Assembly (NCBI GenBank): GCA_944386845.1
Contig: CALXCP010000004.1
Location: forward strand, 1 to 64,000
Reading direction: 5' to 3'
Source of the DNA: an uncultured Oscillospiraceae bacterium
GTDB lineage: Bacteria; Bacillota; Clostridia; Oscillospirales; Oscillospiraceae
Length of the DNA stretch: 64,000 bases
The notes under the pieces are model-generated. The model was not told where the DNA came from, made no database searches, and saw only the letters and a list, made by a program, of their open reading frames with translations. Below, piece after piece: positions 1 to 10,263 of this stretch; position 1 is the stretch's first letter, and each line of letters starts with the position of its first letter. A program made the position numbers and the translations under genes.

Positions 1-1352
1 CCCTCCAGGGGGGTGATGGTGATGGTGGCGGCGAAGGTGGACACCCCGCTGGAGCCCGAGGTGGCCTCCAGGCTCAGATAGGTCAGCTCCCCCTGGTAGT
101 ACACCACGTCGGAGGAGGTGGAGCGGTACACCGTCACCGGCATGCCCACCTCCAGATAGTCCACGTCCAGCTCATCCACGTTCACTGAGATCTCCATGGA
201 CTCCTGGTTGTAGACCACCACGCTGCCCGCGTCCTCGCCGGTCATGCGGTTGGTGGCATAGTCGGCGGAGACCACCGTGCCGTCGATGTCGGAGTAGCGG
301 GAGTACTCGGTGGCGATCTCCTCCTGGAGGTCGGCGATGTTCTTCTCGTAGTTCTCGATCTGCTTCTCCACCGTCTCCAGCTGGGTCTCATAGCCCGAGG
401 CGTCGATGACGAAGAGGGTCTCCCCGGCGGACACCCGCTGGTAGTCCACCGGGTCCACCGCCGTCAGCTCCCCGCTGGTCTCGGCGGTGAGGGTGGCGGA
501 CCGGACGAACTCCAGCTGGGCGTCGTTGACGGCGTAGAGCTCCGCCCCGTCGTCCCCCTGGGCCCAGCAGGTGGCGGTGACCCCCTCGGTGAGGGAGCCG
601 GGGTTTTCCGCCTCCACCGTCACGGCAAAGCACTTCATGCCCTCGGCGGTGGTGTAGTCCACATACCGGATGTCGGTGACGGAGCCGTCCAGGGTCAGCA
701 TCTGGTCGGGGACGGACAGGGTCACCGGCATCCCCACGTACATCTCGTCCTCATAGACGTAGCTGAAGTAGAGGACGGCCTTCATGGAGCTGTCGTCCAC
801 CAGGGTGGCCAGGGTCATGCCGCTCTGCACGCTGTCCCCCGCCTCCACCTGGACGTCCTCGATGCGGCCGGAGAAGGGGGCGGTCACCCGCTGGTTGGCG
901 ATGCTCTCCTGGATGTCGGCGCGCTGCTCGTACAGGTCCTCCAGCTCCACCTCGTACTCCAGGATGGAGTCCTCCGCCTCGGAGGAGTCCAGCACATAGA
1001 GCAGGTCGCCGGTCTTGACCTCCTGCCCGGCCTCCACGTACCACTCCAGCACGGTGCCGCTGACCTCGTAGGTCACCGAGTCCGTCGGGGTGGTGGTGCC
1101 CGAGCCCTGGATGGCCTCGTTCAGGGCGCCGTAGGTGGTGGTGCCGGTGACGGCCACCCGCTCCTCCTGGGCGAAGAACAGCCGGTAGATGCCAAAGCAG
1201 GCGGCGACGGCCAGCAGGACCGCGACGGCCAGCACGATCCACTTCTTCCTGCCCCCCTTTTTGCCGGGGGCCTTGGGCCGCTCCGCCTTGGGCAGGCGGG
1301 CGGCCAGCTTCTCCCTGGCTCCGGCCAGGGCATCGGGTAATGTCACACTCAT
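1..1352 (-). CDS. HlyD/MacA-type efflux adaptor protein (partial, runs off left edge)
   Basis: Periplasmic-adaptor-like membrane fusion protein. The translated start is MSVTLPDALAGAREKL, followed by a basic stretch and a single membrane segment at about residues 40-58. A barrel-sandwich (lipoyl-like) half follows (GTVLEWYVEAGQEVKTGD), then a second half (VTAPFSGRIEDVQVEAGDSV). A coiled coil lies near residues 290-320 (YETQLETVEKQIENYEKN). The ATG overlaps the stop of the DUF4340 gene by 4 bp (ATGA), so the two are translationally coupled. The 3' end lies outside the window, and a MacB-like ATPase/permease may follow. In a Gram-positive such adaptors link an exporter to the outer face of the membrane. 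Family assignment is firm; substrate unknown. Confidence 0.85.
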   Translation of the reverse strand, partial: MSVTLPDALAGAREKLAARLPKAERPKAPGKKGGRKKWIVLAVAVLLAVAACFGIYRLFFAQEERVAVTGTTTYGALNEAIQGSGTTTPTDSVTYEVSGTVLEWYVEAGQEVKTGDLLYVLDSSEAEDSILEYEVELEDLYEQRADIQESIANQRVTAPFSGRIEDVQVEAGDSVQSGMTLATLVDDSSMKAVLYFSYVYEDEMYVGMPVTLSVPDQMLTLDGSVTDIRYVDYTTAEGMKCFAVTVEAENPGSLTEGVTATCWAQGDDGAELYAVNDAQLEFVRSATLTAETSGELTAVDPVDYQRVSAGETLFVIDASGYETQLETVEKQIENYEKNIADLQEEIATEYSRYSDIDGTVVSADYATNRMTGEDAGSVVVYNQESMEISVNVDELDVDYLEVGMPVTVYRSTSSDVVYYQGELTYLSLEATSGSSGVSTFAATITITPLE

Positions 1353-2776
1353 GCCGCATCCTCCTCACGATCGGTCAAAACGATGGCCCGGACGGCCTCC
1401 ATCAGGTCCACCACGGCGGAACGGTCCACCAGGCAGACGCTCTCCCCGTCCACCGCAGCCAGGCAGGTGCTGCCGTCCTGGCGGTAGAGCTCCACCGTCA
1501 CCTCCGGGAAGGTCCCGTTGTCCAGGCGGGCGGTGAAGGAGATCTCCAGCTGCCCCTCCGGGGCCCCGTCGGTGAAGGACTCTGCGGTGAGGCGCTCCGC
1601 GGCGTTCTCCACCCCCGTCAGGTCGGCCTCCCGTCCGTCCCAGCTCCAGGTCCGGCCGTCCCCCTCCCCCTGGGCGGTGAAGGTGTAGGTCTCCCCCTCC
1701 AGGGTGACCTCCAGGGCGGTCATGTCGTCAAAGCCGGCGGTGAGCACCTCCCGGTGGCGCAGGTCGTCATAGCCCGCCGCCGTCAGGTCGGCGTACTCCA
1801 GGGAAGTGATGGAGTACACGATGGGGGAGCCGTCCACCCGGGCGTAGGCCGTGACGGTCTCCTCCCCGTCCTCGTCCCCGGCATCCTCCGCCGCCCGGGC
1901 CAGCTCCTCGGGGTCCCGGCTGATGTGGAGGGTGAAGGCGCCGGCGGCCTCCGACCCGTCCCCGGAGGTGTATTCCACCGTCACGGTGAGCTCCGGGTCG
2001 TCCAGGCCGTACCGGGCCAGGTCCTCCTCCCCGGCGTCATAGGCGGTGTAGCTGGTCAGGTCCAGGGAGGTCAGGGCGCTGAGGTAGTCCTCCACCCGCC
2101 CGGTGTCCAGGGGGCGGATCTCCCCGTCCCGCTGCGTGAAGTACTCGTCGTCCTCGCAGCAGGTGTAGGCGGAGCCGTCCTCCAGCCAGAAGGCCTCCCA
2201 GTCCTCGCCGCCGGAGAAGGTGAGCCGGGTCACCCGGTCCATGGCGGGGACCTCGTCGTTCAAAATGCACTCCCGCAGGGTGACGTCATACTGCGTCAGG
2301 GGGTCGCTGGCCGCCAGATAGACGGTCCCGTCCCCGAAGGAGACGTACCGCTGCCCGTCCACCGCGCTGGTGTCCCCCAGGCGGATCTCCCAGGTCTGGT
2401 CCTCTGTAACAAGGGTGATGGAGCACGCCGGGTCGTCCAGCCCGTACTGCCCCTCGTCCTCCACCTCGTCGATGACGAAGGCGGCGGAGAAGGGGGCGAA
2501 GGGGGTGAGCAGCTCCTCCATGGCCTCCGGGTCCACCGGGAAGGCCGGGTCGCCGTCATAGGTCCAGCCGCCGTCCTCCGTTCGGGTGAAGGACAGGGTC
2601 TCGCCCCCGTAGGTCCAGGACAGGGCCCGGACGCTCTCCGGGTCGATGGTGAGCACCTCCTCCCCGCTGACCGAGATCTGCTCCTGCCGCTGCTGCCAGT
2701 GCAGGGCGGCGAAGGCCGCGATGCAGGCCGCCGCCAGGACGGCCAGCAAAATCAAAAGCCGCTTAGACCGCGCCAT
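1349..2776 (-). CDS. DUF4340 domain-containing membrane-anchored protein
   Basis: 475 residues with an N-terminal membrane anchor (LLILLAVLAAACIAAFAALHW) and an acidic extracellular part. The DUF4340 pattern of short beta-rich repeats is visible (GGETLSFTRTEDGGWTYDGD, then YGLDDPACSITL and YGLDDPELTVTV). DUF4340 proteins are typically encoded beside GldG-like auxiliary proteins and ABC-2 transporters, as here. It overlaps the GldG gene upstream by 14 bp and the HlyD gene downstream by 4 bp. Function is not established; a role as extracytoplasmic partner of the ABC transporter is inferred from conserved context. Confidence 0.85.
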   Translation of the reverse strand: MARSKRLLILLAVLAAACIAAFAALHWQQRQEQISVSGEEVLTIDPESVRALSWTYGGETLSFTRTEDGGWTYDGDPAFPVDPEAMEELLTPFAPFSAAFVIDEVEDEGQYGLDDPACSITLVTEDQTWEIRLGDTSAVDGQRYVSFGDGTVYLAASDPLTQYDVTLRECILNDEVPAMDRVTRLTFSGGEDWEAFWLEDGSAYTCCEDDEYFTQRDGEIRPLDTGRVEDYLSALTSLDLTSYTAYDAGEEDLARYGLDDPELTVTVEYTSGDGSEAAGAFTLHISRDPEELARAAEDAGDEDGEETVTAYARVDGSPIVYSITSLEYADLTAAGYDDLRHREVLTAGFDDMTALEVTLEGETYTFTAQGEGDGRTWSWDGREADLTGVENAAERLTAESFTDGAPEGQLEISFTARLDNGTFPEVTVELYRQDGSTCLAAVDGESVCLVDRSAVVDLMEAVRAIVLTDREEDAA

Positions 2777-4211
2777 GCTGCATCCGCCTCCTTCTCAAAA
2801 CGATATAGATGCCCACGCCCAGGAACAGCAGGGGGATCACCCCGATCATCAGCGTCTGGAGCAGGGAGGACGTGGCCGCGCTGATGGTGAGATAGCTGTA
2901 GCTCAGGGACCGGCTGCGGATGGCCAGAGACTGGCTCTCCCCGACGAGCTGGGACAGGGCGTTGATGGCCAGGTCCTGGTTGGCCCCGGAGGAGTAGGCG
3001 TTGAACTCGTCGGTGAGGAACTGGTCCGAGGCGAACCAGATGATCTGGCCGCCGCCGGCGTCCTCCACCGACACCGCCAGGGCGAAAGGCCCGTCCGTGT
3101 CCCCCTCCTCCCGGTCATAGGTCTCCAGCGCATAGCCGGCGGCCTTGCTGTAAGACTCCTCCGAGGTGGTGAGCAGCTCGGTCACCGTGGCCGTGCCGGT
3201 GTCCTCCCCCACCGTCAGGCCCACGGACAGGGGCAGGTAGGTGTAGTAATTGGACTCGATCAGGGGGTCGGTGATGGGGCTGCTGTTCAGGTCGGGCATG
3301 AGGAGATAGGGGACCATGGCGTAGTGGGCCCGGTCGGTGTCCACCACCAGCCCGTCGGCGGCGGTGACGCCGCAGTCGGCCAGCAGGCTGTACAGGTTCT
3401 CCAGGAGCCCCTCCTCCACCGCCCCGGCGCACACCAGAAGCCTGCCGCCGCCGGAGACATAGTCGGAGAGGATCTCCTTCTCCCGGGCGGAGATGTCGCT
3501 CTGGGGGGCGTAGATCATCAGGCAGTCGGCGTCCCCGGGGATGGCGTCCGCGTTGAGCAGGGTGAGGGACTGGGTCTCCAGGTTCTCCTTCTCCAGCTGC
3601 CGGGCGAACTCCCCGGGCAGCTCCCCCTCCCCGTGGCCCTCCAGCAGGTAGACCTGGGGGTGCTCGTCGCTGGTCACATAGTCGATGGCCGAGGTGATGG
3701 CCCCCTCGCCGTCGAAGTCGGTGGCGCTGTACAGGCCGGTGTACACGTTGACCTCTCCGAGGTAGATGTCGTCGAAGGCGATGTACCGGCTCTTGTCCCC
3801 GCACTCCACCACCAGGCTGTTGTTGGACACCTCCTCACCGGTGTACTGCTGGACGAAGGTGGGGTAGACGTCGGGGTCCCGCCTGACCACCGTGATGCGG
3901 TCGGAGAGGCTGTCGTACTTCTCCAGCAGGTTCTGGATCACGTCGTCCTCCTCCCCCGCCTGGACCACCCAGTAGATGGTCACGTCGTCGGCGAGGCCGT
4001 TCACCACCGCCTTGGTGTTGCTGGTCACCGAGTAGAGCTGGGCGGCGCTGATGTCCTGCCGGGTGAGGGTGGCGGGCAGGGCGGCGGCAAAGACGTTCAC
4101 CGCCACCAGGATTGCCAGCACCACCGCCGTCACCGCTAGGGCGTACCCCCCGCCCCGCAGGGCGTTGCCCCCGCTTTGCCGCCGGGGAGAAGGAAAGCCG
4201 GGCCGTCTCAT
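2763..4211 (-). CDS. GldG-like ABC transporter auxiliary protein
   Basis: 482 residues. It has an N-terminal membrane segment (ALAVTAVVLAILVAVNVF) and then the ABC_transp_aux (GldG) domain starting at SAAQLYSVTSNTKAVVNGL. A C-terminal membrane segment ends in basic residues (LMIGVIPLLFLGVGIYIVLRRRRMQ). The ATG at 4211 overlaps the stop of the permease by one base (TGATG), so the much longer open frame upstream of it is not coding. GldG-family proteins partner GldF permeases and GldA ATPases in Bacteroidetes gliding; in Firmicutes the same trio has an unknown export role. Confidence 0.85.
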   Translation of the reverse strand: MRRPGFPSPRRQSGGNALRGGGYALAVTAVVLAILVAVNVFAAALPATLTRQDISAAQLYSVTSNTKAVVNGLADDVTIYWVVQAGEEDDVIQNLLEKYDSLSDRITVVRRDPDVYPTFVQQYTGEEVSNNSLVVECGDKSRYIAFDDIYLGEVNVYTGLYSATDFDGEGAITSAIDYVTSDEHPQVYLLEGHGEGELPGEFARQLEKENLETQSLTLLNADAIPGDADCLMIYAPQSDISAREKEILSDYVSGGGRLLVCAGAVEEGLLENLYSLLADCGVTAADGLVVDTDRAHYAMVPYLLMPDLNSSPITDPLIESNYYTYLPLSVGLTVGEDTGTATVTELLTTSEESYSKAAGYALETYDREEGDTDGPFALAVSVEDAGGGQIIWFASDQFLTDEFNAYSSGANQDLAINALSQLVGESQSLAIRSRSLSYSYLTISAATSSLLQTLMIGVIPLLFLGVGIYIVLRRRRMQHGAV

Positions 4212-5074
4212 CAGTTGTACCTCCGTTTCTCCATGGACTGAACGGTGAGGAACAGGAAGAACCCCATCACCGAGGCGTAGTAGACCACGGCGGTCCAGTC
4301 GAACACGCCGTTGACGAACACGTAGAACCGCTCGAACAGGGACAGCCGGCTCATCACCCGGGGCAGCAGCCCCTCGAAGGCCTGGGCGTCCAGCACATAG
4401 GCGGCCGCCGTCACCGCCAGCAGGGCCAGCCCCACCCCCCAGGCCAGCTTCTCGTTCCGGGTCACGTACCTGATGAGCAGCCCCAGCAGCAGGATGACCA
4501 CGTACAGGGCCGCCACCGAGCCGAAGGCGCTGGCCGACACGTACTCCGCCAGGCTGACGCTGTAATAGTTCAGCAGGATGACGGCGATGCCGATGCCGGC
4601 GGCGAAGCCCTGGTTCTCCGTCAGGGAGGACAGGAACATCCCCACCGCCAGCAGGGCGGCCCCCAGCAGGAAAAAGGCGAAGAGGGTGCCGTAGGAGGTG
4701 GGCAGGCACACGTCCCCGTACCGGGCGAAGATGAGGGGATAGACCGCGATGACGCACAGGGGGACGGCGAACACCGCCAGCAGGGCCAGGTACTTGCCCA
4801 GGACCACCTGGACGGTGGTGATGGGCAGGGAGTAGAGCAGCTGGTCGGTCCTCTGCCGGCGCTCCTCGGCCACGGTGCGCATGGTGAGGATGGGCACGAT
4901 GACCACGAAGGCCAGGCAGCCGGCCTCCAGCACGTATTCGAAATTGTTCACCGCGGCCTGGAGATTGTACATCATGGCCCACAGGCCGATGAAGGCCAGA
5001 AGGCAGGCCCCGAAGAGATAGGTGGTCAGGGCGTGGAGATCATTTCGCAGCTCATGGCGGAACACGGCGGTCAC
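4211..5074 (-). CDS. ABC-2 type transporter permease (GldF-like)
   Basis: 287 residues with about six membrane segments. It begins MTAVFRHELRNDLHALTTYLFGACLLAFIG, the usual N-terminal layout of ABC-2 permeases. It contains the motif RTVAEERRQRTDQLLYSLPIT, which is characteristic of GldF/NatB-like permeases (coupling helix E-E-R-R-T-D). It overlaps the ATPase by 4 bp upstream. It forms the membrane channel of the ABC system of this operon. Substrate unknown. Confidence 0.9.
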   Translation of the reverse strand: MTAVFRHELRNDLHALTTYLFGACLLAFIGLWAMMYNLQAAVNNFEYVLEAGCLAFVVIVPILTMRTVAEERRQRTDQLLYSLPITTVQVVLGKYLALLAVFAVPLCVIAVYPLIFARYGDVCLPTSYGTLFAFFLLGAALLAVGMFLSSLTENQGFAAGIGIAVILLNYYSVSLAEYVSASAFGSVAALYVVILLLGLLIRYVTRNEKLAWGVGLALLAVTAAAYVLDAQAFEGLLPRVMSRLSLFERFYVFVNGVFDWTAVVYYASVMGFFLFLTVQSMEKRRYN

Positions 5075-6045
5075 AGGGCATCCTCCTCCCGTTCAGCCTC
5101 CTCCGGCCCGGCGGCCTCGGAGAGCTCCAAAAACACATCCTCCAGGCTGGCCCTCCTGGGGGTCAGCTCCAGCAGGACGGTATCCGCCCCGGCGAAAGCC
5201 AGGAAGATGTCCCGGCACACGGGGCGGATGTCCTCCGCCCCCGTGCGGACCCGGGCGGCGGTCCGGCCGTCCTCCTCCCCCAGAAGCTCCACGCCGGACA
5301 CCCCGGGCACGGCGGCCAGGAGCCGCTCCACCCGCGCCGGCTCCGCCAGGGCGGTGAGGGCGATCTCGCCGGAGGAGAGCAGCTGCCGCTCCAGGTTCTC
5401 CGGGGTGTCGAAGGCGGCCAGGCGGCCGTGGGCGATCATGATGATCTGGTCGCAGACGGTCTGCACCTCGGAGAGGATGTGAGAGCTGAAGATGACGGTG
5501 TGAGTCCTGCCCAGCTCCCGGATCAGGTCCCGGATGCCGATGATCTGGATGGGGTCCAGCCCCACGGTGGGCTCATCCAGCACCACCACCTGGGGGTCCC
5601 CCAGCAGGGCCTGGGCGATGCCCACCCTCTGCCGGTAGCCCTTGGACAGCTCGGCGATCCGCCGGTCCGCCATGGCGGCGATGCCCGTCTGCTCCATGAC
5701 GGCGTCCATCTGCCCCCGGAGCTGCCCGCCCCGCAGGCCCTTGGCCTCCCCCACGAAGCGCAGGTACTCCCGGGGGGACTCGTTCAGATAGAGGGGCGGC
5801 TGCTCGGGCAGGTAGCCGATGAGCCGCTTGGCCTGCCTGGGTTCCTCGAAGATGTCATAGCCTCCCACATGGACGGTGCCCTCGGTGGCCGACAGGCAGC
5901 CCGTCATGATGTTCATGGTGGTGGACTTCCCCGCCCCGTTGGGGCCCAGGAAGCCGTAGATCTGCCCGCTGCCGATGGTCAGGGACAGGTCGGACACGGC
6001 GGTGACCTCGCCGTAGCGCTTGGTCAGGTGCTCGATCTCGATCAA
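5071..6045 (-). CDS. ABC transporter ATP-binding protein
   Basis: 324 residues from a TTG start at 6045, chosen because an AGGAGGAGA ribosome site lies 8 bp upstream. The open frame further upstream runs through the promoter region and has no coding character. Walker A is GFLGPNGAGKST, the signature is LSKGYRQRVGIAQALLGDP and Walker B is VVVLDEPTVGLDP. The C-terminal 100 residues form a DUF4162-like domain common in drug and bacteriocin exporters. First gene of the operon ATPase-permease-GldG-DUF4340-HlyD. Probably induced by the adjacent two-component system (see promoters at 6078 and 6290). Confidence 0.92.
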   Translation of the reverse strand: MIEIEHLTKRYGEVTAVSDLSLTIGSGQIYGFLGPNGAGKSTTMNIMTGCLSATEGTVHVGGYDIFEEPRQAKRLIGYLPEQPPLYLNESPREYLRFVGEAKGLRGGQLRGQMDAVMEQTGIAAMADRRIAELSKGYRQRVGIAQALLGDPQVVVLDEPTVGLDPIQIIGIRDLIRELGRTHTVIFSSHILSEVQTVCDQIIMIAHGRLAAFDTPENLERQLLSSGEIALTALAEPARVERLLAAVPGVSGVELLGEEDGRTAARVRTGAEDIRPVCRDIFLAFAGADTVLLELTPRRASLEDVFLELSEAAGPEEAEREEDAL

Positions 6046-6077
6046 AAGGGTCTCCTCCTTCCGTCTCGTTCCTGCCC

Positions 6078-6111
6078 ATTGTACCCGGCGACGCTGAAGG
6101 GACGCTGAAAG
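6078..6111 (-). promoter_or_regulatory. Response-regulator-type promoter for the ABC operon (proximal)
   Basis: On the minus strand, repeats CTTTCAG (6111-6105) and CCTTCAG (6100-6094) are spaced 11 bp start to start. They are followed after exactly 10 bp by TACAAT (6083-6078) as the -10. There is no good -35; the repeat sits at its place, as in activator-dependent OmpR-family promoters. The same layout occurs before the response-regulator gene and again at 6290-6323. Confidence 0.7.
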
Positions 6112-6146
6112 AACGGGGTCCCAAATGTAAACGATTTGAAAACAGC

Positions 6147-6158
6147 GGGGGGGGGGGG
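6147..6158. repeat. Homopolymer tract of 12 G
   Basis: Twelve consecutive G residues lie between the two tandem response-regulator-type promoters of the ABC operon. Such tracts slip during replication. Here the tract is in non-coding DNA (the rest of 6046-6392 holds two promoters and one terminator and no gene). Only spacing or read-through from the distal promoter would change. Confidence 0.8.
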
Positions 6159-6289
6159 TGCCGGCCGCGCCGCTCCCCCCTATCGAAAACGCCCGACGGG
6201 CGGAGCCGTTCGTCTGCCGCTTCGGGGGAGCCGGGCGGGCAGCTGCCCGGCGCGGAGAGAGAAAAATCAGCAGGTCCGAGCCTGCCTTT

Positions 6290-6323
6290 ACTTTACCACC
6301 CGGCGCTGAAAGGGCCCTGAAGG
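6290..6323 (-). promoter_or_regulatory. Response-regulator-type promoter (distal)
   Basis: On the minus strand CCTTCAG (6323-6317) and CTTTCAG (6312-6306) are 11 bp apart. They are followed 10 bp on by TAAAGT (6295-6290). This repeats exactly the geometry of the promoter at 6078-6111. No open frame lies between the two, so both probably serve the ABC operon. Confidence 0.6.
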
Positions 6324-6344
6324 GAGCTGTGAACAAAGGGAAAA

Positions 6345-6375
6345 GAAAAAAGGAGCGCCGGTCTCCCGGCGCTCC
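6345..6375 (-). terminator. Terminator of the two-component operon
   Basis: A perfect 10-bp stem GGAGCGCCGG/CCGGCGCTCC (6352-6361 with 6366-6375) has loop TCTC. On the minus strand it is followed by a run of six T. It lies 18 bp beyond the histidine kinase stop. Confidence 0.85.
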
Positions 6376-6392
6376 CGTCCCGTGGGCTTGTT

Positions 6393-7601
6393 TCATCTCT
6401 GTCCGTGCAGGGGAAGCTCGACGCACAGCCGCACCCGCCCCTCCCGGCTCTCGGCCCAGATCCGCCCCCGGTGGGCGGCGACGATCTGCTTGGCGATGGG
6501 CAGCCCCAGGCCGAAGCTGCCCTCCCCGCCGCGGGCCTTGTCGGTGCGGTAGAACCGCTTGAAGATGTCCTCCAGCTCCTGGGGGGAGAGGGGGTCCGTC
6601 CGGTTCTCCACCATGAGCAGGCAGCGGTCATGCCGCGTCCGGTCCAGGTGCAGATAGACGGTGGACGGGGCCAGGGCGTACTTCTGGGCGTTGTCCAACA
6701 GCACGTCCACCACCTGCCGCAGCTGGCCGGCCCGGCCCCAGACGGCGAGCCCCGGCTGGACCCGGGGGGAGAGGGCGAGCCCCCGCTCGAAGAACACCGG
6801 CTCAAAGGGGAGAACGGCCTCCTCCACCAGGGTGCTCCAGTCCACCCGCTCCATGGGGGCCTCGGCCCCGCCCCCGTCCGCCCGGGCCAGCTCCAGCAGC
6901 CCCTCCACCAGGGTGCGCATCTGCCGGGCGGTGGACAGGATGTGTCCCGCCGGGCCGGTCTCCTCCCCGTTCTGGAGGAGCTCCGCGTTGGTGGTGATGA
7001 CGGCCAGGGGGGTCTTGAGCTCGTGGGAGGCGTCGGCCACGAACTGCCGCTGCTGCCGCCAGGCCCGCTCCACCGGCTTCACCGCCCACCGGGCCAGCAG
7101 CAGGCTCAGGATCAGGAAGGCCCCGAAGCTGAGCAGGCCGATGAGCAGACAGGTGCGCAGCAGCCCGTCCAGGGTGGCCCGCTCGCTGGAGATGTCGGAG
7201 AAGACCAGCCGCTCCCCCAGGGGGGTGGCCACCCGGCAGAAGCGCAGGTTATAGTCCTCCAGCACCCCGGTGTCCCCCGGGGTCCGCCGGACCTCATCGG
7301 CCAACTCCTGGAGGAACTCGGTGTCGGACAGGTCGTAGTACCCGCCCCCGAAGGCGGACACGGTTCCGTCCTCCCCGATCTGCAGCGTGAAGTAGGGCAG
7401 GCGCACCTCCTCCGGCGGCTCGTCGGGCCGGCCCGGCCGGTCCAGGGCGGGGAAGGAGGCGATGGCCCGCATCATGTTCAGGTTCTCCTGCTCCAGGTCC
7501 ACCCGGGTGGAGTGGTAGATGAGGCCGAAGATGACGCACAGCATGGCGGTGACGATGGCCATGTTGATGACCACGAACTTCAGCCGGAGCTTCCTCAGCA
7601 C
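6393..7601 (-). CDS. Sensor histidine kinase
   Basis: 402 residues from a GTG start at 7601 that overlaps the response-regulator stop by 7 bp. It has membrane segments at about residues 9-28 and 150-170. The extracytoplasmic loop of about 120 residues may sense the stimulus. The H-box is ASHELKTPLA with His193, the N-box DVLLDNAQKYA, and the glycine box GSFGLGLPIAKQI. It is probably the cognate kinase of the OmpR-type regulator encoded just upstream. The short kinase with a large extracellular loop next to an ABC exporter suggests envelope-stress or peptide sensing; that is inference. Confidence 0.92.
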   Translation of the reverse strand: MLRKLRLKFVVINMAIVTAMLCVIFGLIYHSTRVDLEQENLNMMRAIASFPALDRPGRPDEPPEEVRLPYFTLQIGEDGTVSAFGGGYYDLSDTEFLQELADEVRRTPGDTGVLEDYNLRFCRVATPLGERLVFSDISSERATLDGLLRTCLLIGLLSFGAFLILSLLLARWAVKPVERAWRQQRQFVADASHELKTPLAVITTNAELLQNGEETGPAGHILSTARQMRTLVEGLLELARADGGGAEAPMERVDWSTLVEEAVLPFEPVFFERGLALSPRVQPGLAVWGRAGQLRQVVDVLLDNAQKYALAPSTVYLHLDRTRHDRCLLMVENRTDPLSPQELEDIFKRFYRTDKARGGEGSFGLGLPIAKQIVAAHRGRIWAESREGRVRLCVELPLHGQR

Positions 7602-8272
7602 GGTCCGTCCACCTCCAGATGATAGCCCAGCCGGCGGATGGCCACGATCCGAATGTCGGAGCCGATGCTGGTCAGCTTTTTCCGCAGAAAGCCCACATAG
7701 ACCTCCACGTGGTTCTCGGTGGCGTTGGAGTCGTACCCCCACACCCGGGCCAGGATGGCCTCCTTGGACAGGTTGGCGCTCCCCGCCTGGAGCAGGGCCC
7801 GCATCACGTCGAACTCCTTGGCGGACAGGCGCACGCTCTTCTCCCCCCGGACCAGCATCCCGGTGGCCAGGTCCAGGGCGGTGTTGCCCAGGGTCAGCTC
7901 GTCCACCTGGCTGCCCTGCCGCCGGAGCAGGGCGTTGATGCAGGCCAGCAGCTCCCGGCTGTCAAAGGGCTTGGTGAGGTAGTAGTCCGCCCCGGCGTTA
8001 AGCCCCTGTACCCGGTCCTCCAGGGCGGAGCGGGCGGTGAGCATCAGGATGGGCACCCCGCACCGGCGCGCCCGCACCCGCCGGGCCAGCTCATAGCCGT
8101 CCAGCCCGGGCATCATCACGTCCAGGATCAGCAGGTCGTACACCCCCAGCTCGGCGTACTCCGCCCCGGTCTCCCCGTCGTACACCGCCTCCGCCTGAAA
8201 GCCCTTTTTCTCCAGTAGCGCCTTCAGCGAGTCGGCCAGCCGCCGCTCATCCTCCACGATCAGGATCTTCAT
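7595..8272 (-). CDS. OmpR-family response regulator
   Basis: 225 residues from ATG at 8272 (MKILIVEDERRLADSL), the usual size of the family. The receiver domain has the acidic pair E7/D8 and phospho-acceptor D51 in LLILDVMMPGLDGYE. Lys of the KPFDSRELLA loop is also present. A C-terminal winged helix follows (VRLSAKEFDVMRALL and ending VRTIRRLGYHLEV-like). An alternative ATG 16 codons upstream has no better ribosome site. It likely binds the repeated CTTTCAG motif upstream of itself and of the ABC operon, giving autoregulation and control of the exporter. Confidence 0.93.
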   Translation of the reverse strand: MKILIVEDERRLADSLKALLEKKGFQAEAVYDGETGAEYAELGVYDLLILDVMMPGLDGYELARRVRARRCGVPILMLTARSALEDRVQGLNAGADYYLTKPFDSRELLACINALLRRQGSQVDELTLGNTALDLATGMLVRGEKSVRLSAKEFDVMRALLQAGSANLSKEAILARVWGYDSNATENHVEVYVGFLRKKLTSIGSDIRIVAIRRLGYHLEVDGPC

Positions 8273-8308
8273 GTCCGCCGCCCCCCGCTTTTTTCTCTGT
8301 CTGTCATT

Positions 8309-8342
8309 ATAATAGCGCACGTTCCTGAAAGAAAGCTGAAAG
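8309..8342 (-). promoter_or_regulatory. Autoregulated promoter of the two-component operon
   Basis: On the minus strand two perfect CTTTCAG repeats (8342-8336 and 8331-8325) are 11 bp apart. Exactly 10 bp later comes TATTAT (8314-8309). The geometry is identical to the two promoter-like sites before the ABC operon. Confidence 0.7.
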
Positions 8343-8430
8343 GGCGAGGGTTCACAGTTCTTTTACAAACCTCCCGCCGGTGAGCCGCTCCCAGCATCCG
8401 GACAACCCCGGCCGTGCCGGGCAGGCGTCA

Positions 8431-8462
8431 AAAAGCCCCGCGGCACAGGGCCGCGGGGCTTT
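8431..8462 (-). terminator. Rho-independent terminator of groES-groEL
   Basis: A stem AAGCCCCGCGGC/GCCGCGGGGCTT flanks a short loop. On the minus strand it is followed by TTTTTGACG. It lies just downstream of the groL stop. Confidence 0.85.
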
Positions 8463-8483
8463 GAGGACACAGCTTGAATCAGA

Positions 8484-10145
<1,662 letters not shown>

Positions 10146-10149
10146 TCAT

Positions 10150-10263
10150 AATTAGGGATGAGGAGTTAGGAATTTTGGAGTCCGGCGGAGCCGGACTGAT
10201 CAGAAAGTCGTGCACCTGCGGCCCGCGCATCCATTCCTCATTCCTAATTTCTAATTCCTAATT
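10150..10263. repeat. Palindromic repeat with (AATTAGGA)n arms, copy A
   Basis: The left arm AATTAGGGATGAGGAGTTAG and the right arm ATTCCTCATTCCTAATTTC... are imperfect inverted repeats built on AATTAGGA. They flank about 60 bp with its own small stem (GTCCGGC/GCCGGAC). It fills the whole gap between groS and groL. A second copy with the same arms but a different core is at 11666-11773, and a single arm is at 49997-50025. It looks like a small non-autonomous element. Confidence 0.7.

Noticed and set aside
1340..2884. Plus-strand 514-residue ORF
   Set aside because: Composition is that of the complement of the DUF4340 gene; it has no ribosome site or motif.
2763..4982. 739-residue frame containing the GldG gene
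   Set aside because: The part beyond 4211 is antisense-style translation of the permease gene in another frame; the 1-bp overlap with the permease stop fixes the start at 4211.
10150..10263. Second CIRCE or riboswitch between groS and groL
   Set aside because: The arms are AATTAGGA repeats shared with 11666-11773 and have no TTAGCACTC core.
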